The notes under the pieces: generated by a model
Seen by the model: only the letters and a program-made list of their open reading frames with translations
Databases searched by the model: none
Told to the model about the DNA's origin: nothing
Position numbers and translations under genes: made by a program
Shown here: positions 9,401-18,999 of the stretch, piece by piece
Layout of the letters: each line of letters starts with the position of its first letter
Numbering within the stretch: the stretch's first letter is position 1
Assembly: GCA_902363445.1 (NCBI GenBank)
Contig: CABJAB010000003.1
Coordinates: forward strand, 434,001 to 498,000
Source: Lachnospiraceae bacterium
GTDB taxonomy: Bacteria; Bacillota; Clostridia; Lachnospirales; Lachnospiraceae
DNA: 64,000 bases
Reading direction: 5' to 3'

Positions 9401-10374
9401 TTTTCTCTCTCGTCGATCACCATTTTGGCCGCCCCATAGATTCCGGCGTCATTCCCCAGCCTGGCCAAAGCCAGCTTTGCTTTCCCACGGGTCAGCTTGA
9501 TCAGGGGATCGTAATGTTTCTTTATCAGATCCAAAAGATACTGTCCTGCTTTGGATACGCCGCCGCCGATCACAAAAATCTCCGGATCTACCACCTGCGA
9601 TACATAAGCCATGGCCCTGGCCAGATACATCATGCAGTAGTCCGCTACATCCTCCGCCAGCCCGTCGCCGGCCTTGGCCGCGTCAAACACATCCCTGGCC
9701 GTCACCCGCTGCAGATTGCGGAGCACAGAAGGCCTGTCGTTCTCCCTCATAAAAATCCTGGCATGGCGGGCTATGCCGGTAGCCGATGCGATCTGCTCCA
9801 GGCAGCCGCGGTTCCCGCAGTTGCAGACCTCCGGTTCCTTCCAGTCCCAATCCATGACCATGTGGCCGATCTCTCCGCCCATTCCTTTGCTTCCGGCCAC
9901 AATGTGCCCGTCGAGGATGACTCCTCCGCCCACACCAGTCCCCAGTGTCACTGCTACCACATCTCTGTAGCCTTTCCCGCCGCCCTGCCACATTTCACCC
10001 AGGGCTGCCACATTTGCGTCATTTCCCCCTTTTACCGGAATGCCGCCCAAAAGACCGCTCAAATCCTTCACCGGATTCATGTCCCGCATTCCTGGGCCGA
10101 TATTCACGCAGACCTCCAGGTATCCGTCCTGGCGGATGGGTCCCGGCACTCCCAGCCCCGCTCCCGCAAGCTCTGAGAAACGGATTCCCTCTTCCTCTAT
10201 ATTCTTTTTAATGGAGGCGGCGATGTCCGGAATGACCTGCTTTCCTCCATCGTCTTTTCTCGTGGGTATCTCCCATTTCCTTATCAAAGATGCTTCATCC
10301 GTCAAAAGACCCAGCTTCGCCGTCGTACCTCCCAGATCTACACCTGCATATATATTGCTCATAACTGCCTCCAT
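9397..10374 (-). CDS. glcK: ROK-family glucokinase-like sugar kinase
   Basis: 325 aa. It phosphorylates glucose or a related hexose with ATP in the cytoplasm. The N-terminal phosphate-binding motif is GVDLGGTTAKLG, the catalytic region carries KGGNDANVAALGE, a GTGVGGG motif follows, and the ROK zinc cluster is CNCGNRGCLEQ. Two ATGs compete: 10374 (GGAGG six bases upstream) and 10362 (its own GGAGG within the first codons); the second directly precedes the kinase fold. Overlap with the downstream ABC exporter implies cotranscription. Exact sugar specificity is not certain. Confidence 0.9.
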   Translation of the reverse strand: MEAVMSNIYAGVDLGGTTAKLGLLTDEASLIRKWEIPTRKDDGGKQVIPDIAASIKKNIEEEGIRFSELAGAGLGVPGPIRQDGYLEVCVNIGPGMRDMNPVKDLSGLLGGIPVKGGNDANVAALGEMWQGGGKGYRDVVAVTLGTGVGGGVILDGHIVAGSKGMGGEIGHMVMDWDWKEPEVCNCGNRGCLEQIASATGIARHARIFMRENDRPSVLRNLQRVTARDVFDAAKAGDGLAEDVADYCMMYLARAMAYVSQVVDPEIFVIGGGVSKAGQYLLDLIKKHYDPLIKLTRGKAKLALARLGNDAGIYGAAKMVIDEREK

Positions 10375-10502
10375 CCTGTGCCTCCGCCGCCTGCCGAACG
10401 ATGCTCCTGCACAGTTCCTGACCCGGATAGTTTTAAATTCTTATTTCTTATTTTACCCGATAATCGCAGTTTTGCAAGAACTTATCTGCCAAGGATATAA
10501 TA

Positions 10503-10540
10503 ATGACCGGGTCCCGATTCCATCGGCCGGGCCCGGTCAT
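10503..10540 (-). terminator. Hairpin after metK
   Basis: A perfect 9-bp inverted repeat (ATGACCGGG / CCCGGTCAT) lies 40-80 bp past the metK stop. The minus-strand 3' flank is ATTATTATAT, a weak U-rich tail, so termination is probable but not classical. Confidence 0.55.
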
Positions 10541-10581
10541 GCGGAAATATCCATTGAATCTCTTCCTGGCAGTATGTCAGG

Positions 10582-11775
10582 TCATCCCTGCAGGTAACGT
10601 TTCAGCTCATCCACTTTATCCAGGCGTTCCCAGGACAGATCCAGATCGTCACGCCCAAAATGACCGTAAGCCGCCGTCTGTTTATAAACCGGCTTCCGCA
10701 GATCCAGCATTTTGATGATGCCGGCCGGCCGGAGATCAAAATTCTCACGGACAATCTCCATCAAGCGCTCGTCCGGCAGTTTTCCGGTGCCGAAGGTGTC
10801 CACCATGACAGAAGTAGGCTGCGCCACTCCAATGGCATAGGACAGCTGAATTTCGCACTTATCCGCCAAACCGGCCGCAACCAGATTCTTGGCCGCATAG
10901 CGGGCCGCATACGCGGCAGAGCGGTCCACCTTTGTGCAGTCCTTGCCGGAAAACGCTCCGCCGCCATGCCTTGCATAGCCGCCATAGGTGTCCACGATTA
11001 TCTTCCTTCCGGTCAGGCCGCTGTCTCCATGAGGCCCGCCGATTACGAAACGCCCCGTAGGATTGATAAAATATTTTGTCTCGTCATCCACCAGCTTCTC
11101 CGGCAGTACCGGTGCAAATACATATTTTTTAATATCTTCGTGTATCTGTTCCTGGCTCACATCCGGATCATGCTGTGTGGACAGGACCACCGCGTCCAAA
11201 TGGATCGGTCTTCCGTTTTCATCATATTCCACTGTCACCTGGCTCTTTCCGTCCGGCCGGAGATAGGGAAGCGTGCCGTCCTTTCTTACCTTCGCCAGCT
11301 GTCTCACGAGCTTATGTGCCAGTGCGATGGGATAAGGCATATATTCCTCTGTCTCATTCGTAGCATATCCAAACATCATCCCCTGGTCGCCGGCTCCAAT
11401 CGCTTCGATTTCTTCGTCGGACATTAAACGCTCCCTGGCCTCCAGGGCCTTGTCCACCCCCATCGCTATATCCGGCGACTGCTCATCCAGCGCCACCATC
11501 ACAGCGCAGGTGTTTCCGTCAAAGCCGTATTCTGACTTGTTATAACCAATCTCCAGCACCGTATCCCGTACGATTTTCTGGATATCTGCATACGCATTGG
11601 TGGTGATCTCTCCCATGACCATGACAAACCCTGTGTTGCAGCATGTCTCACATGCCACACGGCTCATGGGGTCTTGCTCCAGCAGTGAATCCAGAATAGC
11701 GTCGGAAATCGCGTCGCACATTTTATCCGGATGGCCTTCCGTTACGGATTCCGATGTAAATAAGTATTTTTCCAT
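10582..11775 (-). CDS. metK: S-adenosylmethionine synthetase
   Basis: 397 aa, full family length. It makes S-adenosylmethionine from methionine and ATP. Motifs are [16 protein letters not shown] near the N-terminus, the methionine/ATP loop [16 protein letters not shown], and GGGAFSGKD with catalytic Lys. The ATG follows GAAAGGAGAAACA. Regulation is by the SAM-I riboswitch at 12401-12503, but more than 570 nt of leader with 71-bp tandem repeats separates the riboswitch terminator from the start codon, which is unusual. Confidence 0.98.
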   Translation of the reverse strand: MEKYLFTSESVTEGHPDKMCDAISDAILDSLLEQDPMSRVACETCCNTGFVMVMGEITTNAYADIQKIVRDTVLEIGYNKSEYGFDGNTCAVMVALDEQSPDIAMGVDKALEARERLMSDEEIEAIGAGDQGMMFGYATNETEEYMPYPIALAHKLVRQLAKVRKDGTLPYLRPDGKSQVTVEYDENGRPIHLDAVVLSTQHDPDVSQEQIHEDIKKYVFAPVLPEKLVDDETKYFINPTGRFVIGGPHGDSGLTGRKIIVDTYGGYARHGGGAFSGKDCTKVDRSAAYAARYAAKNLVAAGLADKCEIQLSYAIGVAQPTSVMVDTFGTGKLPDERLMEIVRENFDLRPAGIIKMLDLRKPVYKQTAAYGHFGRDDLDLSWERLDKVDELKRYLQG

Positions 11776-11800
11776 TGTTTCTCCTTTCTCTTTCGCTCTG

Positions 11801-12258
11801 CCGCTTATTCCAGGACCTGCGGTCCTGTCATTCTCCGGCTCTCCGCAGGTTTGCTCGCCCTGCTGCTCCTGCCGCTTATTCCAGGTCCTGCGGTCCTGTC
11901 ATTCTCCGGCTCTCCGCAGGTTTACTCGCCCTGCTGCTCCTGCCGCTTATTCCAGGTCCTGCGGTCCTGTCATTCTCCGGCTCTCCGCAGGTTTACTCGC
12001 CCTGCTGCGCCTGTCGCTTATTCCAGGACCTGCGGTCCTGTCATTCTCCGGCTCTCCGCAGGTTTACTCGCCCTGCTGCGCCTGTCGCTTATTCCAGGTC
12101 CTGCGGTCCTGTCATTCTCCGGCTCTCCGCAGGTTTGCTCGCCCTGCTGCGCCTGCCGCTTATTCCAGGACCTGCGGTCCTGTCATTCTCCGGCTCTCCG
12201 CAGGTTTACTCGCCCTGCTGCGCCTGTCGCTTATTCCAGGTCCTGCGGTCCTGTCATT
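11801..12258 (-). repeat. 71-bp tandem repeat array in the metK leader (six full copies plus a partial)
   Basis: Units begin near 11801, 11872, 11943, 12014, 12085, 12156 and 12227 (partial), each exactly 71 bp apart with few substitutions. Each unit contains CCTGCGG ... CCGCAGG, a 7-bp inverted repeat, and half of the units also have CAGGACC/GGTCCTG around a 3-nt loop. Because 71 is not a multiple of three, all three plus frames stay open and give artefactual overlapping reading frames. The array is transcribed as part of the metK 5' leader if the riboswitch terminator is read through. Confidence 0.95.
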
Positions 12259-12281
12259 CGCGGACAGTCGCCCAATACCGT

Positions 12282-12329
12282 CATATCCAGGGAAACTAGC
12301 CGTGTAAACACGCTGTTCCCCTGGATATG
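12282..12329 (-). other. Long hairpin at the edge of the 71-bp array
   Basis: CATATCCAG and CTGGATATG form outer arms, with an inner CGTGT/ACACG pairing. It lies between the SAM-riboswitch terminator and the tandem repeats. There is no U-tract, so its role is unknown. Confidence 0.5.
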
Positions 12330-12354
12330 TCGGTGCAGGGCTCGTTGTTTAACG

Positions 12355-12380
12355 TAAAATGAGCCCGCATAAGCGGACTC
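12355..12380 (-). terminator. SAM riboswitch terminator
   Basis: Minus-strand GAGTCCGC - TTAT - GCGGGCTC (8 bp with one G-T pair) followed by ATTTTAC. It lies about 20 nt downstream of the aptamer, the expected place for the expression platform. Confidence 0.7.
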
Positions 12381-12400
12381 GATATTAGTTGTATCAAATC

Positions 12401-12503
12401 CTCTTATTGTTCGATGAATCTAACTCGCTCAGGTTGGCACCTTCCACTTCGGGGGTTGCTGTGGCTTCACAGGTCCTCTGTACCTCCACCACTCTGAATA
12501 AGG
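12401..12503 (-). ncRNA. SAM-I (S-box) riboswitch
   Basis: The minus strand shows closing-helix arms (CTTATTC / GAACAATAAG), then GAGTGGTGGAGG, the conserved CTGTGAAGCCACAGCAACC segment (equivalent of GAAACCCGGCAACC), AAGGTGCCAACCTG and the final GTTAGATTC segment. Order and spacing match SAM-I. It should turn off metK when SAM is plentiful. Confidence 0.93.
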
Positions 12504-12583
12504 GAATTGCGGGACTTCATATGAAATTGTAGACTACGGCAGATGCCGCGGCCAAGTGCTCTCGCACGAATACCTACTTGTAT

Positions 12584-12612
12584 AAAATAGCGCAGTTTCC
12601 AAACTGTGTCAA
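12584..12612 (-). promoter_or_regulatory. metK promoter
   Basis: Minus-strand TTGACA (12612-12607) and TATTTT (12589-12584) with a 17-bp spacer, upstream of the SAM riboswitch and just beyond the murA stop. Confidence 0.7.
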
Positions 12613-12625
12613 GCAGTTTATAAAA

Positions 12626-13915
12626 TCACACCGCTTCCAGTTTTAACCTCGCCACATCCTTATCATCCTCCGCCTTCTCGATCATGGCTCCCAGGGAACG
12701 GAGCTTTTCATCAAAACGCTCATACCCACGGAGAATATACTTCGTCTCATCCACGACCGTATGGCCTTCCGCCGCCAGTCCGGCCAGCACCAGCGCCGCT
12801 CCCGCTCTCAAATCCGGAGCGCTCACATCCGCCCCGCTCAGGCAGTCCACACCGTTGATCACGGCCACATTGCTCTCTACTTTTATATTGGCCCCCATTC
12901 TGGCCAACTCATCCACATATTTAAAACGGTTTTCGAAGATGCTCTCCGTCACCATGCTGGTCCCTTCCGCCAAAGACAGCGCCACAGAGATCTGCGGCTG
13001 CATATCCGTCGGAAATCCCGGATACGGCAGGGTTTTCACATGCGTATATTTCAGTCTGGATTTACAGACTACTCTCACAGCATCATCAAACTCGCTGATC
13101 TCACAGCCCATCTCAATGAGCTTTGCGGAAATCGCCTCCAGATGCTTAGGAATCACATTTTTCACAGTCACATCACCCTTTGTCACCGCAGCCGCGAACA
13201 TAAATGTGCCTGCCTCAATCTGGTCGGGAATGATGGAATACGTGGTGCCATGGAGCTTCGGCACTCCTTTGATCCGGATGATATCCGTTCCGGCTCCTTT
13301 AATGTTGGCCCCCATGCTGTTCAGCATATTTGCCACATCTACGATATGAGGTTCTTTTGCCGCATTTTCCAGAATCGTGTTTCCCTCTGACAGCACCGCC
13401 GCCAGCATAATATTGATCGTAGCCCCCACAGAAACCACATCCAGGTATATGTGGCCGCCGCTCAAATGAGCCGCTTCAGCCACCACCATGCCGTGATCTA
13501 CCTCCGCCCTGGCTCCCAGGCCGCGGAAGCCTTTCAAATGCTGGTCTATGGGACGGCTCCCGATGTTGCAGCCGCCGGGCAGCGATACTTCCGCCCTCTT
13601 GTACTTTCCAAGAAGTGCTCCTAACAGATAATAAGACGCACGGATCCTCTTTATAAAATCATCATTTACCCGAATCGTATTGATGGCAGAACCATTGATA
13701 CGGACCGTGTGGGCATCCATATGAAATACTTTTGCGCCAATTCCTTCAATTGCCTCCAAAAGCACATTGATGTCCCGCACATCAGGAAGGTTTTCTATGA
13801 TTACATCTTCATCAGACATGATTGCAGCCGCTAAAATACCCAGAGCCGCGTTCTTCGCGCCCCCAATCACGACGTCGCCCACAAGAGGGTTCCCGCCTTT
13901 AATCACATATTGCAT
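12626..13915 (-). CDS. murA: UDP-N-acetylglucosamine 1-carboxyvinyltransferase
   Basis: 429 aa. It transfers enolpyruvate from PEP to UDP-GlcNAc, the first committed step of peptidoglycan synthesis. Early motif KNAALGILAAA contains the conserved Lys-Asn pair, and the catalytic loop has the active-site Cys in LPGGCNIGSRPIDQH (about residue 115). Length is normal. Its own promoter is at 14017-14045. Upstream on the same strand are a membrane-anchored protein and a YwmB-like gene, a neighbourhood like ywmB-murA of Bacillus with extra genes between. Confidence 0.98.
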   Translation of the reverse strand: MQYVIKGGNPLVGDVVIGGAKNAALGILAAAIMSDEDVIIENLPDVRDINVLLEAIEGIGAKVFHMDAHTVRINGSAINTIRVNDDFIKRIRASYYLLGALLGKYKRAEVSLPGGCNIGSRPIDQHLKGFRGLGARAEVDHGMVVAEAAHLSGGHIYLDVVSVGATINIMLAAVLSEGNTILENAAKEPHIVDVANMLNSMGANIKGAGTDIIRIKGVPKLHGTTYSIIPDQIEAGTFMFAAAVTKGDVTVKNVIPKHLEAISAKLIEMGCEISEFDDAVRVVCKSRLKYTHVKTLPYPGFPTDMQPQISVALSLAEGTSMVTESIFENRFKYVDELARMGANIKVESNVAVINGVDCLSGADVSAPDLRAGAALVLAGLAAEGHTVVDETKYILRGYERFDEKLRSLGAMIEKAEDDKDVARLKLEAV

Positions 13916-14016
13916 GATGACACCTCATCTATATTCTTCATTTTTATTTAGAACAACGGATGTTCTTTATCCTGTGTTGTCGTGTATCCTTAGTTTGTAC
14001 CACTGTCTATTGGTCT

Positions 14017-14045
14017 ATTATAACAATCTCTTTCTATTTTGTAAA
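14017..14045 (-). promoter_or_regulatory. murA promoter
   Basis: Minus-strand TTTACA (14045-14040) and TATAAT (14022-14017) separated by 17 bp, about 100 bp upstream of the murA start. Confidence 0.7.
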
Positions 14046-14091
14046 ATCTTTTTTATTTTTTGTAAGATTCCCTTAAGAATTAAACGGTTTC

Positions 14092-16632
14092 TCACTTTAT
14101 CCAGCTGACAAACGGATATCCATAAGATGCATAGTAAGCTTCCGCATCGTCCTGGGAGATTTTATAAGTTCCTCCCGTCAGGGAATCATAAATGATCAGA
14201 TTTTTATACACATCGTAACCGATGATCAGCTCCGCTTTATCGTTTTCCGTCAGCGCCAATACTGGATATCCGCAGTCTACATAATAAAGCACCTGGTTCA
14301 GTATACACCCGTGGAGATCCAGGGCCCTGCCGGAAAATGCCTCATTGAGTATCTCATAGGCCGTTCTCCCGGAAGCCAGCTCTCCAGCCACATCCATCGT
14401 GATATTTTCCTGCTTCAGCATAATGGAAAGGCAGGCCGCCAGCCTTTCATTTTCCGCGGACGCCGTCACACTGTTCACATTTATCAAAGCCTCTGCAGCT
14501 CTGTTGGCTCTGGTCCAGATATAGTTTTCACCACTGTCCACCACGACTCCCATTTTATCGTACACAAGGCCAATGGCCTCACGCACAGAATAACAGATAC
14601 CCTGGAGCCTCCCGCTGGCATAGGCATAATACCTTTTATCCGCTTTTCCCAGGTCCGCCGTGGATATCAGACTCAGCTCTCTCGTATCTGTGCCTGCCAC
14701 TTCCTTCGGAGTGGCAATGCTCAATACCTTTTCTTTATTGTCCGAGGAAGACAGATTTAACGAATAAGTCGTTTTCTTAATATCTGAGATCCGGCTGGAA
14801 ACAACAGATTTTTCTTCCTCACCGGCCTGATTCTGAATCAGGGCGTCGTCGGGAGCCGCGGCCCACGCACCGTCCGCGCCCTTTGTCTCCCTTGTTATCT
14901 GTATCTTTCCTTCTTCCACCTGGATATCGCTTATATAAATCCCATCTCTTTGGTAAGTGGTCTGTATCTGCTGCTGCCGGTCAATTATCTCCAGCGCATA
15001 CATCGGATAATTGACGATCAGGCTCCCCTTTTCTATATCGGATTCTCTCGCCTTGCCGTAGATAAAATCTCCGTCAATGAATCCCAGCGCGCGAATCGTC
15101 TCTTCCCCGGAAGCATGGATCGTGAAATTCGTCCCGTCATCCATATAGAATACCTGGATGTTCTTTCCTCCGTAGATGTCTTCCTCTTCCTGCCACGCCA
15201 CAGCGCTGGAATCCTCACTGATAACAAAAGAATCCTCTTCCATACCGCTGATGATCTCCACGTACTCTTCACCGGAAAAATCAATGGCATAAATGCTGTT
15301 TCCAAACATAAGATAAAAAAGCTGGTTGTTTCCTACATAAGAAAGTGTGCCGATCTCTTCCTTCAGAATCTGATACGGCTTGGTGGACGGAATAAAAAAC
15401 ACTTCGTGAATGGCATTCTCCGCCCGGCTGTACTGATAAAATACCAACCCGCACTCACCTTCGTGGCTTCCCCGGTTCATATACCCATAGACGGTAAAAG
15501 CCACATCGCCCTCTTCGCCCACGCTGATTATCCGGAATTTATGCTGGTCATAAAGAGTCCGGACTCCGTCATCATTTTTTTCTTTAAAGGAAAAGAGCTT
15601 CGACGCCTCATTTTCTTTTTTATTATAGCTCCATAATTCTCCGTCCGCCACAAATGCCGTATAATCCCCGGCGCTGGCCGTCTCAATGGGAAGATTCCCC
15701 GGGCTCACGATACCGAGTTCTATCTTTCCATTCTGTATGGTAATATCAGACGCTTCAAAGGACTGATCCATGGTGCGCTCATAAGCGATCAGCCACAGTT
15801 TCCCATCCACATAACGGACGCTGAAAAATTCCTTCACATTATAGGATTCCACCTTGCCAGAATCCCCTTCAGCCGTAACGCCATACGAGAGTTCAATGGA
15901 ACCCACCATCTTATTCATTTCTTTAATATCGACTCTGATCTCTCCTGAACGCTGAGGCGAGAGATCTCCCCAGGTCACATGACGGTAACTGGATTTAATA
16001 TCCGCATAGCCCAGAGAGCTGTTGTCCGCGTCGCTGCTGCTCTCCAGCTGAACCGTCAGTTCCTCCGAGGCGTTTTTCGAAAACGCCAGTTCACTGAAGT
16101 TCTGCGCAAACGCAATCTGTTCCCCGATATGAGTATCCCCATAATAACGGACCCGCGTATAATAATATATGCTATCCCATTTATCGGTCTTTATTTTCAA
16201 TATCAAAACATATTCTGTCTCCGCATTCAGCAGATCCTGAAGAACGATCTCACCGCGCACCGTTTCACTGTCCCCGGAATACGAATCGCAGGACTTTGTC
16301 TCTATTAAATTCCCTCCGTCCAGGCTGCGTATCTCAAATTCGATGCCCTTTACGGTGTTTCCATACGTATCGACCTGAAAAGACAGCTTCCTGTCCTGCG
16401 GTATGGGAGTGATGGTGTCCCTCATGTACGGAGCCTCCATGGCATCGGTATAGCCATGAAGAGTGTTGACCGCGCTTCCTTCAAACTCCATGGTCACTAC
16501 CGGAAGGCTCGCGCTGTCCATGACCGCATACACTACTTCCTGTTTCTTTTTTCTTGTAAAAAACAGAACTGCCGCCACTGCGGCCACAAATACTATGACC
16601 AGGACGAGCAGACGCTTTAATATCTTCTTCAT
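14092..16632 (-). CDS. Membrane-anchored extracellular protein with beta-propeller-like middle and C39-peptidase-like C-terminus
   Basis: 846 aa, function not recognised. The N-terminus has one uncleaved-type membrane segment (LVLVIVFVAAVAAVLFF) after basic residues, so the bulk is outside. Residues about 40-230 are beta-rich. The middle (about 270-600) contains repeated short beta stretches such as SYNKKENEASKLFSF, VGNNQLFYLMFG and GFIDGDFIYGKA that suggest a propeller. The last 130 residues resemble the papain-like C39 fold (AACLSIMLKQEN, YPVLALTENDKAELIIGYD, IYDSLTGG), but the usual catalytic Cys position before the helix and the His appear absent, so it may be a binding domain. GGAG precedes the ATG. 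Location next to murA hints at a cell-envelope role (inference). Confidence 0.8.
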   Translation of the reverse strand: MKKILKRLLVLVIVFVAAVAAVLFFTRKKKQEVVYAVMDSASLPVVTMEFEGSAVNTLHGYTDAMEAPYMRDTITPIPQDRKLSFQVDTYGNTVKGIEFEIRSLDGGNLIETKSCDSYSGDSETVRGEIVLQDLLNAETEYVLILKIKTDKWDSIYYYTRVRYYGDTHIGEQIAFAQNFSELAFSKNASEELTVQLESSSDADNSSLGYADIKSSYRHVTWGDLSPQRSGEIRVDIKEMNKMVGSIELSYGVTAEGDSGKVESYNVKEFFSVRYVDGKLWLIAYERTMDQSFEASDITIQNGKIELGIVSPGNLPIETASAGDYTAFVADGELWSYNKKENEASKLFSFKEKNDDGVRTLYDQHKFRIISVGEEGDVAFTVYGYMNRGSHEGECGLVFYQYSRAENAIHEVFFIPSTKPYQILKEEIGTLSYVGNNQLFYLMFGNSIYAIDFSGEEYVEIISGMEEDSFVISEDSSAVAWQEEEDIYGGKNIQVFYMDDGTNFTIHASGEETIRALGFIDGDFIYGKARESDIEKGSLIVNYPMYALEIIDRQQQIQTTYQRDGIYISDIQVEEGKIQITRETKGADGAWAAAPDDALIQNQAGEEEKSVVSSRISDIKKTTYSLNLSSSDNKEKVLSIATPKEVAGTDTRELSLISTADLGKADKRYYAYASGRLQGICYSVREAIGLVYDKMGVVVDSGENYIWTRANRAAEALINVNSVTASAENERLAACLSIMLKQENITMDVAGELASGRTAYEILNEAFSGRALDLHGCILNQVLYYVDCGYPVLALTENDKAELIIGYDVYKNLIIYDSLTGGTYKISQDDAEAYYASYGYPFVSWIK

Positions 16633-16733
16633 GGGTGTACTCCCTCATTTATCCATATCCTAAGACCTATCATCACCCGCCGCGCTTTGCGCACCGACGT
16701 AACGCCGCAAAGCAGACTTCCTCCGCAGGATAA

Positions 16734-16776
16734 ATATAGCCATGGCAATTTTACCATGACTATATTGTAAGGTCAA
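16734..16776 (-). promoter_or_regulatory. Promoter with overlapping inverted repeat upstream of the 846-aa gene
   Basis: Minus-strand TTGACC (16776-16771) and TAAAAT (16753-16748) with a 17-bp spacer. An inverted repeat (ATATAG-C-CATGG / CCATG-A-CTATAT, 16734-16765) has its centre on the -10 element, so a repressor may bind there. Confidence 0.55.
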
Positions 16777-16823
16777 ACAAAAGAAACCTCAACCGCTTTT
16801 TTATTAACTTTTTCTTAGTATTC

Positions 16824-17291
16824 CTACCAGTATTTTTTTCTGCTGCTGCTCCTGCGGATCCTTCTTCTGCACACCTCGTGATATAAAAGGACCTCTATAG
16901 CATCTTTCAGCCATTCTGCCTCAACATCACCGGCTTCTTCCGGGAGCTCCTTCTGATAGACCTCATCGCAGAGCCTGCGAAGCCCTACCCGGTCCGGGTA
17001 TTCATCATATAAGATACTGCCTTCATAATCAATGGTATCGCACAGATCATTAATGCTTCCCTGGATTTTTTTCATCTTCTCAGGATACATCGCCTGGAAA
17101 TATTCCATATCCCGCCCGATATCCTGGCCATCCGCCATACTGCTGTTCATCTGAGCAGTCTGGCTGTTCCCATACTCCAGGTCCGCGGCCCTCATCCAGG
17201 AGACCGGACGCATCAGACCGCCGGGATATGTCCGCCGGAATGGGCGGCCTCCATAATAATCCCAAATAAAATCACTGTATCGTTCTGCCAT
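16824..17291 (-). CDS. Uncharacterised 155-aa protein
   Basis: Not recognised. It is soluble-looking, with an aromatic/Gly N-terminal part (FIWDYYGGRPFRRTYPGG), a helical acidic middle (DMEYFQAMYPEKMKKIQ, LCDTIDYEGSILYDEYPDR) and a very basic C-terminal tail ending RRRIRRSSSRKKYW. The combination of an acidic helical core and cationic tail suggests binding to a nucleic acid or membrane surface, but this is only inference. It lies between the YwmB-like gene and the membrane-anchored protein upstream of murA, on the same strand. Confidence 0.7.
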   Translation of the reverse strand: MAERYSDFIWDYYGGRPFRRTYPGGLMRPVSWMRAADLEYGNSQTAQMNSSMADGQDIGRDMEYFQAMYPEKMKKIQGSINDLCDTIDYEGSILYDEYPDRVGLRRLCDEVYQKELPEEAGDVEAEWLKDAIEVLLYHEVCRRRIRRSSSRKKYW

Positions 17292-17386
17292 CTAGCTGCC
17301 ACCTTATATCCATAATATAATACAGCATATGCAGCCTCTGCTGGATTTGTTACTCATTTAAAATGCCTGGACGCCGCACGTATTCG

Positions 17387-18202
17387 TTAATAATCTGCAC
17401 GTATTATGGGACATCCCAGATGAAATATGGTCTTGTTCTCCTGTTCGTCATAGGATACGGCCAAATTCAGGTTCACGTTCCTTCCTGCAATGCTTTTTGC
17501 TTCTCCGGCGCCTTTGGCGTACGCGTATACCGTGTAAAGCTCTTCTTCGTTCATCTCTTCAACCTGCACCGCGTTCATTTCATCCAGAAGGGACTCGACG
17601 ATGATCTCCTGCTCTTCTCTTGAAAGGCGGCCCTCATAGCTCCCTTCCATTTCGACATAGACCTGTTCTTCCAGCCCGCAGCCCGAGGTCGCTTCATCCA
17701 GGCGTTTCTGCTCCTTCAAAGCCTTTTCCGCACTGATCTGCCCCTGCAGATAGATATCCGCCCGCAGATAATTTTCCTGCCGGAGTTCATATGGGCTTAT
17801 CTCCTCTTCTCTTGTCAGGAAAGAGAGTTTCAGGCCAGAGCTTCCATCGGACGCCGACTGCTCCAGGGTGATGCTGTTTCCATCTTCCAGATGCTCCTGG
17901 CTGATGCGTCCGCCCTCCGTTTCTCCAGCGACGTCATCTGTGCCGTCCGTGTTCAATTTATCCGTCAGGTTCTCTAAAAATGTCTTTTTTTCTTCTATTA
18001 AATAGTATGCGTCATCCAAATAACCTTCGCGATAGATATGACAGCTGCTGTCAGAAAAATTCGCTTTTTCAAAAGCTGTCAGCACCGTTTCCCTCACATC
18101 TGCATCCGGCCCCCTGAACACCAAGGCCCCTACAGCAAACAGGAGTATTCCCAAAAGGAACAGCCTCCATTTCCCGGCCGCTTTCCGAAACCCTTTTCCC
18201 AT
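17387..18202 (-). CDS. YwmB-like (TATA-box-binding-fold) membrane-anchored protein
   Basis: 271 aa from the ATG at 18202, which has GAAGGGG seven bases upstream; an upstream in-frame start at 18226 lacks such a site. A single N-terminal membrane segment (WRLFLLGILLFAVGALVF) is followed by an extracellular alpha/beta domain. Alternating features such as GLKLSFLTREEE, LRADIYLQGQ and EGRLSREEQEIIVESLLDEMNA fit the YwmB family (PF08680), usually found beside murA in Firmicutes, as here. The function of YwmB is not established. Assignment rests on pattern and context. Confidence 0.65.
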   Translation of the reverse strand: MGKGFRKAAGKWRLFLLGILLFAVGALVFRGPDADVRETVLTAFEKANFSDSSCHIYREGYLDDAYYLIEEKKTFLENLTDKLNTDGTDDVAGETEGGRISQEHLEDGNSITLEQSASDGSSGLKLSFLTREEEISPYELRQENYLRADIYLQGQISAEKALKEQKRLDEATSGCGLEEQVYVEMEGSYEGRLSREEQEIIVESLLDEMNAVQVEEMNEEELYTVYAYAKGAGEAKSIAGRNVNLNLAVSYDEQENKTIFHLGCPIIRADY

Positions 18203-18295
18203 ACTGCGTTCCCCTTCCTTTCTCATTCTTCTATTACTATAAGAATTTCCAGATGCAGGGAATTTTATACAGAAAAAGGACTTGCTGCTATACTA

Positions 18296-18999
18296 CAAAA
18301 AACTTTTGGAATCATTTTTAGAAGTCTCCACTCAGATACCGGCAGAAGTTCTGAGCCGTCACGATTTCGGCTCGCTGGCGATGCAGGGGCCGCTTTATCC
18401 CCGCTCCGGCAGTACCGCTCACATGTCGGCGGGAAATCCTGATGATTTCCCGTCTCCTGTTCGCTCAGAAACGGAATCGGTATTTCCGTTTCTGTCTCCC
18501 TCCGTCTGGGGTACATCGGCCGCTGCCCTGCGGCGCTCACCTTTAGGCCGGCCCGGAATCTTTCTGCCGGTACTCCGCATGCCGCACCATACTGGATAAA
18601 TTCTATCTCTCTGATTTCATAAAAGTATCAGGGAACCACGCGGCCCGCGCGCCTAAAGGCAGCGGGCTTCCGTGTCCGCCTCAATGGCTTTCAAGGCAAG
18701 CTGACGCTTATCTCGGTGCGGTAAGAAGAGCGGGAGGAACAATCCGCTTCCATCGTAAGGTGAGTGCCGCAGAGGCGTTGGCAGGATCTTCCCGGCCGCA
18801 GGGAGGCAAAAATTGCATATCATGCAGATTTTTGTTGGAACCTGACATGGAAAAATATCGATTTATCCATGTCAGTTGGAAAGGACCGACCGAAGGCCGT
18901 AAAGATCCTGGTTACGGCTGCCAGCGAGCCGCCTGGATGAAATCGGATTTCCTCCTGTCTCCTCCAGTTAATGATAAGCTTGTTTGAAAGGTTTTCAAA
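18296..18999 (+). repeat. R1 large multi-hairpin repeat, copy 1
   Basis: About 700 bp, also present inverted at 20511-21226 and, with an internal deletion, at 61410-61958. It carries successive hairpins: GGGAAATC/GATTTCCC, CAGAAACGGAA/TTCCGTTTCTG, CAAAAAT/ATTTTTG and CTGACATGGA/TCCATGTCAG. Copies differ by single-base indels, so the open frames it contains are not conserved. It fills most of the 900-bp gap between the YwmB-like gene and rpsR. Confidence 0.85.

Noticed and set aside
11597..12357. Three overlapping plus-strand reading frames with repeated peptides ([11 protein letters not shown] and similar)
   Set aside because: They arise because the 71-bp unit has no plus-strand stop in any frame and 71 is not divisible by three. 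They overlap metK and its leader antisense and have no homology pattern.
16681..16730. Terminator between the 155-aa gene and the 846-aa gene (GCTTTGCG / CGCAAAGC)
   Set aside because: No T-run on either strand and it lies downstream of the promoter of the 846-aa gene, so it is only a leader hairpin of unknown value.
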